From Candidatus Pantoea bituminis (lineage in GTDB: Bacteria > Pseudomonadota > Gammaproteobacteria > Enterobacterales > Enterobacteriaceae), in contig NZ_JAGTWO010000005.1 of assembly GCF_018842675.1 (NCBI RefSeq), positions 1-64,000 of the forward strand: DNA of 64,000 nucleotides, read 5' to 3'. The position numbers and the translations under genes are program-made. This document shows, one piece after another, positions 49,746-58,177 of this stretch; position 1 is the first letter of the stretch; every line of letters begins with the position of its first letter. Under the pieces are notes generated by a model. It saw only the letters and a list, made by a program, of their open reading frames with translations, did not search any database and was not told the DNA's origin.

Positions 49746-49969
49746 ATGTACAACAACAATGAAGCCATCAATTATTTGCAGGCTAATAAAATTCTCGCAC
49801 TAAAGCTCGACCATGAATTAGCGGGCGTAGGAAAAGCTGTATCAAATCAGATTGAAACGATAGGTGCAGGTGCAACGCGTGTGCTGTATTACTTGAGCGC
49901 GCAGGGGCGTTTACGTACTCAGAATCAGAGACAAATATTGCAGACATTATCACCAGGATGATTCGATAA
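49746..49969 (+). pseudogene. Effector-like gene, copy B, with internal deletion
   Basis: The first 48 codons (NNEAINYLQANKILALKLDH.. GAGATRVLYY) match intact copy C. After TATTAC the sequence jumps to the equivalent of copy C position 50948, losing about 463 bp, and the frame shifts. The original end is still visible in another frame as ERAGAFTYSESETNIADIIT and RMIR, with stop at 49967-49969. Confidence 0.8.
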
Positions 49970-49971
49970 CG

Positions 49972-50159
49972 ATGTTTAGCCTTATTAAAAGATTCTTTAA
50001 GCGAGTGTTTACGTCTCTTGTCGGCCTTTATGCTCCTCAGGTAATAATAATTACATATGCGCTGGTGCAGATAAATTTTTTCCTGCTGTCCCGCTTTGGT
50101 TTATACCGGTGTTCGCTGTCTTTGTAATATATATTTTTAGTCGATATGTGAAATGGTAA
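49972..50159 (+). pseudogene. Small membrane protein, copy B, frameshifted
   Basis: FSLIKRFFKRVFTSLVGLYA and IIITYALVQ match copies A and C. The T6 run near 50075 needs one more T to give FFPAVPLWFIPVFAVFVIYI and the end FSRYVKW, 62 residues. As in copy A, two hydrophobic segments are expected. Confidence 0.7.
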
Positions 50160-50204
50160 CTTCTTAAAACGAGTAATCCTAAAATTTATTTATAAGGAAA
50201 TTAC

Positions 50205-50256
50205 ATGTCTACACCCGCACATTTATGGCTTGAAGATGAAAACGGATCGCCGATTG
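50205..50256 (+). pseudogene. Hcp gene fragment, copy B (first 17 codons)
   Basis: STPAHLWLEDENGSPI is identical to the start of copy C, including the upstream TTATTTATAAGGAAATTACATG. Homology stops abruptly; the next 80 bp match the region upstream of effector copy B. A deletion has fused the hcp start to the next module's leader. Confidence 0.8.
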
Positions 50257-50337
50257 GCCGGAATCATCGGAATACACAGCGCTTTCCCGTGGGAAAAATG
50301 AAAAACTGGATTTAATGAAAATGAACAAGGAGCGGTT

Positions 50338-51030
50338 ATGTACTACAGCAATCAAGTTATCACTTATTTGCAGGCTAATAAGATTCTTGCACTAAAGCTC
50401 GACCACGCATTAACGGGCGTAGGAAAGGTTGTATCAAATCAGATTGAAACGATAGGTGCAGGTGCAACGCGTGTGCTGTATTACACATCCTGCTTTACTG
50501 ACGAATATCAGGACGTCTGCCAGCAACAAAAGACCGAGGATAGCCGATTTAAAAACGGCGTCATTTATCTTCTGCGACATGGTAATGTTGCGTATGAAAT
50601 GCTCAAAATATATTTCGAAGAAATATTTAAATATAAAACTTCAGAACAGCTTGAGCATATCAAACAAATGCTTATGACTGTTAATATCCATCTTGCCGCC
50701 AGTTCGCTGACAAACGCGGGGTTTGCTTTAGCAACAGCATCATTTGTCGCTGCTGGCATGAATCTAAGCCTTGAACTCAGTGCGCTGGCAGGGCGAAGAG
50801 CGAGACAGGTTGTTGGGGTTATTGGTATATACGGCATTGTCCAGAAAGCAGCAAATAGCGCGCATCGTCTTCACATTACTTACCCAGCTTACTACTCAGC
50901 GCTATACGCTCAAGAGCTGGAAATGATGTACTTCCTGATAGAGCCACTGTTTGAGCGGGCTGAGGCGTTTAAAGCACAATGGGTATCGGATAGTGAAATT
51001 GCAGACATCATTACCAGGATGATTCGATAA
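50338..51030 (+). CDS. Effector-like protein, intact copy C (putative Hcp-linked toxin)
   Basis: A 230-residue protein starting ATG after AAGGAGCGGTT. No family is recognised. Residues 117-150 (HLAASSLTNAGFALATASFV..) and 157-170 (RQVVGVIGIYGIVQ) are hydrophobic, the rest helical and charged, and there is no signal peptide. Such a layout fits a pore-forming toxin. It is followed within 3 bp by a small two-helix membrane protein and then by hcp. Serratia Ssp6/Sip6, a T6SS ion-pore toxin with a small membrane immunity protein, is similar in size and organisation; actual homology is not tested. Remnants in copies A and B show repeated duplication. Confidence 0.65.
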   Translation: MYYSNQVITYLQANKILALKLDHALTGVGKVVSNQIETIGAGATRVLYYTSCFTDEYQDVCQQQKTEDSRFKNGVIYLLRHGNVAYEMLKIYFEEIFKYKTSEQLEHIKQMLMTVNIHLAASSLTNAGFALATASFVAAGMNLSLELSALAGRRARQVVGVIGIYGIVQKAANSAHRLHITYPAYYSALYAQELEMMYFLIEPLFERAEAFKAQWVSDSEIADIITRMIR

Positions 51031-51032
51031 TA

Positions 51033-51233
51033 ATGATGAACATTATTAAAAGGTTTTTCAGTCGGATAGTCAGGTCATTGATTTCGGATTATAGCCCGAC
51101 AGGGCTGACAATAATATTCGCTTTGGTTCAGGATTTGTTATTCCCGGACAGCCCAATCTGGCTTATACCCTTATTTTTTGTGTTTTTGATGGTTATTTTA
51201 TCGATCTATGAAATTGTAAAGTCCAAACGTTAG
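51033..51233 (+). CDS. Small membrane protein, copy C (candidate immunity protein)
   Basis: A 66-residue protein with hydrophobic segments near residues 24-36 (LTIIFALVQDLLF) and 42-59 (IWLIPLFFVFLMVILSIY), charged N- and C-termini. It is the intact version of copies A and B and follows the effector-like gene by 2 bp. Topology and linkage suggest inner-membrane immunity; no biochemical evidence. Confidence 0.68.
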   Translation: MMNIIKRFFSRIVRSLISDYSPTGLTIIFALVQDLLFPDSPIWLIPLFFVFLMVILSIYEIVKSKR

Positions 51234-51265
51234 CATTATCTAAAATTTATTTATAAGGAAATTAC

Positions 51266-51744
51266 ATGTCTACACCCGCCCACTTATGGCTTGAAGATGA
51301 AAACGGATCGCCGATTGTTGGCAGTTGTTTAATGCCACTGCGCCAGGGGTCTATTGAGTTAAAATCATTCTCCCACGGTGTAACTATTCCTGTGGATCCG
51401 AGCTGGGGAAAACTGACAGGCACGCGAGTTCACCGCCCTATCACGATAGTGAAGGAGTTTGATCAGACAACACCACTCCTGTACCGCGCTGTCTGTGAAG
51501 GTCGAACCATGAAGAAGGCGACAATCAAGATGTACCGTATTCTGGAATCAGGCATTGAGGCAGAGTATTTCAATATCATTCTGGAAAACATCAAAATCAC
51601 GACGGTTTCCCTTACCTTGCCCCGAATGGCATGAGCAGCACCCATCTTGAAACACTCGAGTTGCGTTATGAGGCGATTACCTGGAAGTATACGGAAGGAA
51701 ATATTATCTATCGTGATTCATGGAACGATCGTTGTTGTGCCTGA
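51266..51744 (+). pseudogene. hcp: Hcp-family T6SS tube/effector protein, copy C, frameshifted
   Basis: The frame reads STPAHLWLEDENGSPIVGSC, PVDPSWGKLTGTRVHRPITI, AEYFNIILENIKITT, as in Hcp (PF05638). A C3 run near 51611 needs one more C to give SPYLAPNGMSSTHLETLELR, YEAITWKYTEGNIIYRDSWN and a stop at 51742-51744: 159 residues, usual for Hcp. Hcp hexamers build the T6SS inner tube and can carry small effectors. No core tss genes are in the window, so this is an accessory hcp. The break may be a base-calling error. Confidence 0.85.
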
Positions 51745-51795
51745 TAACGAAGGAAATGAGGTCGATGCCTCCTCTGAGACTACCGAGGAGAGAAA

Positions 51796-52067
51796 ATGAT
51801 CGATTTAACTGCGGAACAGCGACAGCTGGCGAATATAGTTCATGATTATGCTACCCACTTTGCCCTGACAGAAATGGCGCTGCTCAGTTATTGCAAGGCT
51901 GTTATGACTACATGGATGTCTTTAAACAGATGATGGACAGCACTTCAAAAGTCCAGATGGACTACATTTGCCTGCAATACCCTGGATATTTTCGCTTTGC
52001 AAAATGGATGGAAAGGCTGGAAAAGGGTATTGCTGATGGAGTCATTGAAGTGTCGAAAGATCACTAA
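51796..52067 (+). pseudogene. Hypothetical protein downstream of hcp, frameshifted
   Basis: ATG 51796 after GAGGAGA starts IDLTAEQRQLANIVHDYATH. Near 51877 one base is missing; restoring it gives AQLLQGCYDYMDVFKQMMDS and FAKWMERLEKGIADGVIEVS, ending at 52067 (about 90 residues). It is acidic, helical and not recognised. Lying 50 bp after hcp, it may belong to the next effector or immunity pair. Confidence 0.55.
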
Positions 52068-52116
52068 AAACAACGGGCCGGAATTTTCGACGGTTCCGGT
52101 GTAGAACACCAAGAGG

Positions 52117-52437
52117 GTGAAAAAGATGATTGTCAGAACCTGGCATGGATGCGTTCCGCTACATCATGCAGAAGGCTTTGCAAGGCATTTAGCGTTGACG
52201 GGCGTTGAACATTCTAAAAACACACCAGGAAATTTAGGCGCCTTTGTTCGACGTGAAACACAGGGCGACTGGGAACATTTCTTTCTGGCGACTTACTGGA
52301 GAGATGTAGAGGCGGTAAAAGCCTTTGCAGGCGAGGATTATCATGTCGCCGTTACCTATCAGGACGACGAACAGTTTGCGCTGCTTTCTGATCCTTATGT
52401 TTTTCAGCATAGCGTTGAGTCAGTTTCTGCGCTTTAA
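52117..52437 (+). CDS. Antibiotic biosynthesis monooxygenase-like small protein
   Basis: A 106-residue protein (or 103 from ATG 52126, which sits better behind AGAGGG) with the dimeric alpha-beta barrel pattern: MIVRTWHGCVPLHHAEGFAR, GAFVRRETQGDWEHFFLATY, FAGEDYHVAVTYQDDEQF. ABM-like proteins act as small cofactor-free oxygenases or as stress proteins. Function not known. A bidirectional terminator follows. Confidence 0.72.
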   Translation: MKKMIVRTWHGCVPLHHAEGFARHLALTGVEHSKNTPGNLGAFVRRETQGDWEHFFLATYWRDVEAVKAFAGEDYHVAVTYQDDEQFALLSDPYVFQHSVESVSAL

Positions 52438-52444
52438 GCACGGC

Positions 52445-52482
52445 AAAAAGGTGGCAAGTTTCATTCCCTGCCACCTTTTTTT
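52445..52482. terminator. Bidirectional terminator between the ABM-like gene and yncE
   Basis: AAAAAGGTGGCA (52445-52456) pairs with TGCCACCTTTTT (52469-52480) over a 12-nt loop, with T-runs on both strands. Confidence 0.8.
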
Positions 52483-52486
52483 AGGC

Positions 52487-53573
52487 TTATTTCAGATTAA
52501 TACGCGCCACACTGTCTGGACCTTTAGTTGAATTGTCTTCGTTAAAATCCTGCTTAACAGACACATACAACGTTTGCCCATCTTCGGAAACCAGCAAACT
52601 ATTGGGATGGCTTTCGAATGACCAGCTGTTTTTCACAGCGTAGGTTGTCGCATCCAGTTGAAGCACTTTTTCGACTGGCGTTGGCTAATATAAATTTCAT
52701 TGCGTTTGGCATTAAATTTAATCCCTAATGCATCACCTGAAATACGTTTTATCACCTTGCCGCTGTGCTCATCAAATACCAGCGTGGTTTTGGCTTTGGA
52801 ATCATCCGTCACAAACAGACGCCCGGTCGCCGGATCTTCTGCAAGATTGACGAACAGATATTCTTTACCGTCGTCAGGCGCCCAGCGTTTTACAATCTTG
52901 TGCGTGTGCGGATTAATAACCTGAATAACGCCGCCACCGGTTGCTGCATAAATACGATCTGTTACCGGTGAGTACGTGATGCCTGTCACCCATTTACCTG
53001 CATTTTTGATCCGCGTTTTCAGGGTCATTGTTTTGGCATCAACCACCCAAATCACCGCCGGATCGCTTACGCCACCAATATACAGTAGCCCTTGATGTAG
53101 GAAAATTTCACGCGCACCCATGGGATCGCCATCTTTGTCTTTTTCACTGAACATCAGGCGCTGTAAGACTTTGCCGCTTTTCGCATCCACTTTGGAGATG
53201 CCACCATCCAACGTATTGGTGACATAAAACAGGCTGCCGTCCGGCTCTACTGCCATCGCAAAATTTTTCAGGTCGGTATGCGTTTCGCCTTTGGTCTCCA
53301 GAGTGGCGGGATCGAGACGATAAAGCATACCGCCGTTAACATCTTTAAACCCTTGGGCACTGGCAACAAACAGCGCGTTGGCGGCAGATGAATAGGTCAT
53401 TTCATACAGCCCGTCCCCAATAACACGTTGAGAAATGTGGGCCTCAGCTGGCTTTATTGTCGTCTCAGCGAATGCTGCGGGTTTGTTGTTCTTTGCGGGG
53501 TTTGGCACGCAGTCAGACTGAAAGCAGCAACGGTCGCCACGGCTAACGCGGCTTTGCGCGAGCTGATAAACAT
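52487..53573 (-). pseudogene. yncE: YncE-like beta-propeller protein, two frameshifts
   Basis: The start ATG 53571-53573 gives a signal peptide (FISSRKAALAVATVAAFSLTA). A missing base near 53513 separates it from PNPAKNNKPAAFAET and the propeller (DGLYEMTYSSAANALFVASA, GGMLYRLDPATLETKGETH). An A5 run near 52671 lacks an A; restoring it gives QSKKVLQLDATTYAVKNSWS, FESHPNSLLVSEDGQTLYVS and stop at 52487-52489. The full protein is about 360 residues, matching E. coli YncE, a secreted, iron-regulated seven-bladed propeller. It is divergent from fhuE, where E. coli has yncD, another TonB receptor. Confidence 0.83.
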
Positions 53574-53644
53574 TTTCAAAATGAACTCCATCAATGGAAA
53601 AACGACTTTGGTAAGGTCGATGCGCAAACGTCTCGCCGACAAAG

Positions 53645-53663
53645 AATGCGAATCATACGCATT
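53645..53663. promoter_or_regulatory. Possible Fur box upstream of yncE
   Basis: AATGCG-AATCATA-CGCATT is a perfect 6-bp inverted repeat about 75 bp upstream of the yncE ATG. It matches the Fur core AATGATAATCATTAT at about 10 of 15 positions. E. coli yncE is known to be iron-controlled. Confidence 0.45.
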
Positions 53664-53875
53664 ACCAAATACTAAGTAAATCCAGTGTTTGTTAACAAAA
53701 AGAGCCACGACTTTTGTATGAACAAATTTTGCTCATCTTGAATCTGCTCATGCTTCGCGCATCCTTTCTGATCAAAAAGTTTTATAAACAACAACCTAGA
53801 TAGGTTAACTATTACGCCTTGAAGAAATGGCTTGTTACATTTAGTCATTGAACTTTTCCGCGACGAACCAAAAGT

Positions 53876-53898
53876 AAATCATTATCATCCGCATTCTC
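53876..53898. promoter_or_regulatory. Possible Fur box upstream of fhuE
   Basis: AAATCATTATCATCC carries the right half of the Fur consensus (ATCATTATC) perfectly, with a second ATC-type half-site next to it. It lies about 110 bp before the fhuE ATG, as expected for an iron-repressed receptor. Confidence 0.5.
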
Positions 53899-54006
53899 AT
53901 CATTGCGGTTCTGTTCTCTCTCATAATGCGCTTTTCTGCATAGGCCAGGGTTTAGGAATGTGAAACTGCAACGCGAATAAAATGAACATTCCTTAAGGGA
54001 AGTGAT

Positions 54007-56190
54007 ATGGATTTTGATTGCAGGAAAAAAGGCCAACCCCAGCGTGCGTCGGGCATTAAACAAGGTTTTACGCTCTCTTTATTAGCCTTAACGATTCATG
54101 CATTGCTTGCGCCTGTAGCGGCGCAAGCTGCTTTAAACGACGCTTCACAACCTGATCTCGTGGTGGATGCTGACGCAAGTCCCGCTGATGTCAGCCACGA
54201 GCAGCAAGATTACGCAGTGAAAACCACGCGTGCTGGCACCAAAATGCTGCTTACGCCGCGCGACGTTCCACAATCAATCAGTGTGATCACCAAGCAACGC
54301 ATGGAAGATCAAAACCTGCAATCTGTGGGTGATGTGTTGGATAACACCACCGGCATTGCCACTTCCCTCATTGATAGTGAACGTTCCAGTTACTACTCAC
54401 GCGGCTTCGAGATCACCGATTACACCTTTGATGACATTCCAAGCTCAGTTAGTGATACCTGGAACTTTGGTGATGCGGCAGAAGACACGGCGATTTATGA
54501 TCGTATCGAAGTGGTGCGTGGCGCAACTGGCTTGATGACAGGCGCTGGCAGCCCTTCAGCTTCCGTCAACATGGTACGTAAACACGCAGACAGTAAAACA
54601 TTTACCGGTAATCTCAGCGCCAGCTACGGCAGTTGGAACAAGCAACGCTACGTGGCGGATGTTTCTGGCTCCTTGAACGAAGAAGGCACGGTTCGTGGCC
54701 GCGTAGTGGCCGGCTATCAAGATCAGGACAGCTGGGTTGATCGCTACCATAAAACCAAAAAGTTTTTATATGGCGTGGTTGATGCGGATGTCACAGATAA
54801 CACCACGTTGTCAGTGGGTTACGACTATCAGGAAAGTAATACCGGCAACCCAACCTGGGGCGGACTGCCGACGTGGTACAGCAACGGTGCGCGTACCCAT
54901 TATGATCGCCATAGCAGCGTGTCAACTGACTGGACGGATTACAACACTGAGTCGCGCAAAGTCTTTGCTAACCTGACGCACAATTTTGATAACGGCTGGA
55001 GCGTGCGCGTGAATGGCACACACGGCGAGCAGCAGTTCAACGATAAGTTGCTGTATGTTGAAGGTTTCCCGGATATCGATACGGGCGAAGGGACCAGTGG
55101 ATTTGGTAGTAAAGATCGCGGCACGCGCAAGGTCGACGCCATTGATACATACGCAACCGGCCCGTTTGAACTGTTAGGCCGTCAGCATGAATTGGTTGCT
55201 GGCGTCAGTTACAGTCGCCAGCACAATACAACGTACAGCTCAGACGGCCCGATTGAAACGGAGCAGATGGGCAGCGTAACCAACAGATGGAACGGTGATG
55301 TTGCCGAACCCAGCTGGGGTGAATGGTATCTGAACGCTGATGATGTGGTGCGTCAAAAATCTGCTTATACGGCGGCTCGCTTCTCTCTCGCTGATCCGTT
55401 ATCACTGATTGTTGGCGCGCGTTATACGCAATGGAGCAGCGTGGGCAGTAGCGGCAACGTGCGTAAAAACAACATCACGCCTTATGGCGGATTGGTTTAT
55501 GACATCAACGACACATGGTCGGCTTACGCCAGTTATACCTCAATATTCCAGCCACAAACCTATCGTGATAGCAGCGGCAAATATCTCTCGCCGGTTACCG
55601 GTAAAAATTATGAAACCGGGCTGAAATCAGACTGGTTTAATGGTCGCCTGACGTCTACTTTTTCGGTGTTCCGCATTGAGCAAGACAATGTAGGTCAGGA
55701 AGATGGCGATAGACATGTTAACAATTCCAGTGAACAGGCCTATTACGCCGCCAAAGGGGCAGTGAGTAAAGGCGCGGAATTTGAGCTGAATGGCGCAGTG
55801 ACCGATAACCTGCAATTGACCTTCGGTGCCACGCGCTACGTCGCGAAAGATTCAACCGGTCGTTTCAACAGCCAACTCCCGCAGACTTCGTTCAAGTTGT
55901 TTACCCGCTACGCATTACCGATGGTGCCCGATTTGACCATTGGCGGTGGCGTAAACTGGCAAAACCGTACCTTCCAGGACACCACCAATGCCAACGGCGA
56001 AGCGGCACGCGTTTATCAGGGAAGCTATCCGCTGGCGAGCCTGTTTGCCCGTTATCAGGTCAACAAACAGTTAGCGGTTCAGGCGAACGTCGACAACCTG
56101 TTTGACCGCACTTACTACGCTTATCTCAGTGATTATGCGGTTTACGGTGAACCACGCAGTTACTCAGTAAGCCTCTCATATATGTTCTAA
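54007..56190 (+). CDS. fhuE: TonB-dependent ferric-coprogen/rhodotorulate receptor FhuE
   Basis: A 727-residue outer-membrane receptor highly similar to E. coli FhuE along its length: AGTKMLLTPRDVPQSISVIT, SYYSRGFEITDYTFDDIPSS, VVRGATGLMTGAGSPSASVN, AYASYTSIFQPQTYRDSSGK, YETGLKSDWFNGRLTSTFSV, and the C-terminal SYMF. The signal peptide ends ..PVAAQA. A plug domain occupies about residues 60-180, then a 22-strand barrel. FhuE imports ferric coprogen, rhodotorulate and ferrioxamine B with TonB energy. RBS TAAGGGAAG precedes ATG 54007. A Fur-like site upstream suggests iron repression. Confidence 0.93.
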   Translation: MDFDCRKKGQPQRASGIKQGFTLSLLALTIHALLAPVAAQAALNDASQPDLVVDADASPADVSHEQQDYAVKTTRAGTKMLLTPRDVPQSISVITKQRMEDQNLQSVGDVLDNTTGIATSLIDSERSSYYSRGFEITDYTFDDIPSSVSDTWNFGDAAEDTAIYDRIEVVRGATGLMTGAGSPSASVNMVRKHADSKTFTGNLSASYGSWNKQRYVADVSGSLNEEGTVRGRVVAGYQDQDSWVDRYHKTKKFLYGVVDADVTDNTTLSVGYDYQESNTGNPTWGGLPTWYSNGARTHYDRHSSVSTDWTDYNTESRKVFANLTHNFDNGWSVRVNGTHGEQQFNDKLLYVEGFPDIDTGEGTSGFGSKDRGTRKVDAIDTYATGPFELLGRQHELVAGVSYSRQHNTTYSSDGPIETEQMGSVTNRWNGDVAEPSWGEWYLNADDVVRQKSAYTAARFSLADPLSLIVGARYTQWSSVGSSGNVRKNNITPYGGLVYDINDTWSAYASYTSIFQPQTYRDSSGKYLSPVTGKNYETGLKSDWFNGRLTSTFSVFRIEQDNVGQEDGDRHVNNSSEQAYYAAKGAVSKGAEFELNGAVTDNLQLTFGATRYVAKDSTGRFNSQLPQTSFKLFTRYALPMVPDLTIGGGVNWQNRTFQDTTNANGEAARVYQGSYPLASLFARYQVNKQLAVQANVDNLFDRTYYAYLSDYAVYGEPRSYSVSLSYMF

Positions 56191-56194
56191 ATAG

Positions 56195-56234
56195 CAACGG
56201 CATCCTCAACCTGCCGTTGGGGATGCCGTTGTTT
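56195..56234 (+). terminator. Terminator after fhuE
   Basis: CAACGGCATCC (56195-56205) pairs with GGATGCCGTTG (56221-56231), followed by TTT. The 15-nt loop contains CTGCCGTTGG. Confidence 0.7.
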
Positions 56235-56267
56235 AGCGCAATTTCACCATCAATCCTGAATAACGCG

Positions 56268-56987
56268 TTATGCCGCCGCGCCTTTAGTCTGCAAAGCGAT
56301 ATGTCCTGCCCACAAGCTGGCAACCCACTTCACGCCTTTGGCGGTAAAACGAGCCTGCGAAAATGCATGCTGATTTTCACCTACACCGGAATGCAGTGTG
56401 AAATAGCCCGCCTGAAGATGGTAATGCTGCGGAGTCAGCACGCCATTAGCGCGATACATGATGTTGCGTTCCAGCAAGAACTGACGGAACTCAGGTTCTT
56501 TCGCCTTCAGCATTTTACAAAGCTGACGAAAACCTAGCGCATCATCCACTTCAATGAAGCGATCGAAAAATTCAGCCTTTGGGGCGGAAAGTGCCAGTTT
56601 CTGCTCAGCAGCCAGGCGCTGTTCAAATTGCTCAGCCCATGCACGCGCAGCAGCAGCAGGATTGGTGAAGTCTGGTAAATGGGCGCTTTTTTCGCGCTCT
56701 TGCCAGCGATCCAGCGCTTCAGCTGTAAATCCTGGGGAGAGACGGGCAACCGCCAGTAAAGAATCTCGCTTGTTCAGGCAATATTCCTGACGCATTTCTC
56801 CTTCCCTCTCATACAGGTTAACCATGATGGGATTAGAGAGACGCTGCGCGGTTTCGAGACTTTTTATCAGACGTTTCACTTCACCGTGCGTAATGCCTGT
56901 CATTTTGGCAATTTCACGGCTGCTCATCGTGACCGATTGATCCAGCGAATTGAGGTTTTCTGTCAACATCATCATAGGCATCACCAT
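56268..56987 (-). CDS. Phage antirepressor-type protein (Rha N-terminus, KilA-like C-terminus)
   Basis: A 239-residue protein. Residues 18-85 resemble the Rha/antirepressor N-terminal domain (VTMSSREIAKMTGITHGEVK, EYCLNKRDSLLAVARLSPGF). Residues about 135-235 match the KilAC/ANT domain (ALGFRQLCKMLKAKEPEFRQ, FLLERNIMYRANG, FTAKGVKWVASLWAG). Such proteins counter phage repressors. No other phage gene is nearby, so it is an orphan, possibly domesticated. It is convergent with fhuE. Confidence 0.82.
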   Translation of the reverse strand: MVMPMMMLTENLNSLDQSVTMSSREIAKMTGITHGEVKRLIKSLETAQRLSNPIMVNLYEREGEMRQEYCLNKRDSLLAVARLSPGFTAEALDRWQEREKSAHLPDFTNPAAAARAWAEQFEQRLAAEQKLALSAPKAEFFDRFIEVDDALGFRQLCKMLKAKEPEFRQFLLERNIMYRANGVLTPQHYHLQAGYFTLHSGVGENQHAFSQARFTAKGVKWVASLWAGHIALQTKGAAA

Positions 56988-57132
56988 CCACTTACTTACA
57001 CAATTACCCGGCAGGCAGTAGAAATATTATACAATCACCTGTTTAAATATCCAGTATTTTTTTAAGCAATTATGTAAGCTGAATCTTTTACGGCATGGCG
57101 GTGTAAAGTGATCGTAAGTTGTTGATAATTAG

Positions 57133-57166
57133 CCCTGTTCACCCCATCAAGGCGCAGTGAACAGGG
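57133..57166. terminator. Hairpin downstream of the DeoR gene
   Basis: CCCTGTTCAC and GTGAACAGGG form a perfect 10-bp stem with a 14-nt loop. There is no T-run, so termination is possible but unproven. Confidence 0.4.
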
Positions 57167-57179
57167 AACAAAGTGAATA

Positions 57180-58049
57180 TTAATCTTCAGCGGTTTTGCG
57201 AACAGCAGGCATTTTTAACGGCGCGATAACCACATTTACCCCCAAATCTTGCAGGCGATGTAAAGTCGGCACCGGCGTACCTTGGTTAACAATGACAACA
57301 TCAAACTCGCTTAAATGCGCAAAACTGTGCAGCGCCCGACGTTCAAACTTAGTGTTATCCATCATCAGAACGCGTTTCTGCGAGGATTCAAACATGGCGC
57401 GCTTGGTTTCAACCGTTTCTGCTGACTGGTGAAACACGGTGTCGTCGGTGATAGCCGACATGCTGACAAAAAACATGTCAGCACGCAGGCTGGCAATCTC
57501 TTTGCGTGTCATCCGGCCCATAAAGGCGTTACACCAGTTATGGAACTGCCCTCCCAAGCCCAACAGCGTAATGTCGCGCACATTCTTCAACTCACTCATT
57601 AACGTCAGCGAATTGGTAATTACGGTCAAAGGGGCTTTAGCAGGGAGAAAGCGCGCCATTTGCAGCACGGTCGTGGAATCATCAAGAAAAATAGCCTGCC
57701 CAGTTTCAAGATAACCCGCCGCCACTTCCGCAATCGCCTGCTTTTCCTCAAGTTGGCGCGTTGCTCGATAGATATCGCTGGATTCAACCAAGCTGGTTGG
57801 GGTTGCTGAAACCACACCGCGTGATTTGTGCAACAAGCCACGCTCTACCATTTCATCTATATCACGATGCGCGGTCATCAGGCTGATGCCAAAGCGCTCG
57901 GTTAACTCTTCAATACGGATGGCGCCTGCGGCCATTACGGCTTCCGCAATCAGTTGGCGTCGCGCCAGTTGTCGTGCTTGTCGGCTGTCGCTGGGTAACG
58001 TTTCTGCCATAAATACGCCGAGAGAATTATCCTGCGGGTTTTGCGCCAT
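57180..58049 (-). CDS. DeoR/GlpR family transcriptional regulator
   Basis: A 289-residue regulator with an N-terminal helix-turn-helix (AIRIEELTERFGISLMTAHR) and a DeoR C-terminal sugar-phosphate sensor (SGVVSATPTS-like loop, FLDDSTTVLQMARFLPAKAP, GGQFHNWCNAFMGRMT, MMDNTKFERRALHSFAHLSE). It follows the ribose-type transporter genes on the same strand. DeoR proteins sense phosphorylated sugars, so it probably regulates this locus and the divergent kinase. CTATTT-AGC-AAATAG at 58111-58125, just upstream, could be its operator. Confidence 0.88.
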   Translation of the reverse strand: MAQNPQDNSLGVFMAETLPSDSRQARQLARRQLIAEAVMAAGAIRIEELTERFGISLMTAHRDIDEMVERGLLHKSRGVVSATPTSLVESSDIYRATRQLEEKQAIAEVAAGYLETGQAIFLDDSTTVLQMARFLPAKAPLTVITNSLTLMSELKNVRDITLLGLGGQFHNWCNAFMGRMTRKEIASLRADMFFVSMSAITDDTVFHQSAETVETKRAMFESSQKRVLMMDNTKFERRALHSFAHLSEFDVVIVNQGTPVPTLHRLQDLGVNVVIAPLKMPAVRKTAED

Positions 58050-58136
58050 AGTTCATCCGAGATTATGAGAGGAAAATGCCATTTCGGACCCAATTACACC
58101 GCCGAATCGACTATTTAGCAAATAGTGATGTGAGAT

Positions 58137-58158
58137 AAAAAAGGGCGCCGCAGCGCCC
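58137..58158 (-). terminator. Terminator after the substrate-binding gene
   Basis: On the minus strand GGGCGC-TGCG-GCGCCC is followed by T6. It separates the transporter operon from the DeoR gene. Confidence 0.8.
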
Positions 58159-58177
58159 AATAACGTCGTTCGCACAC

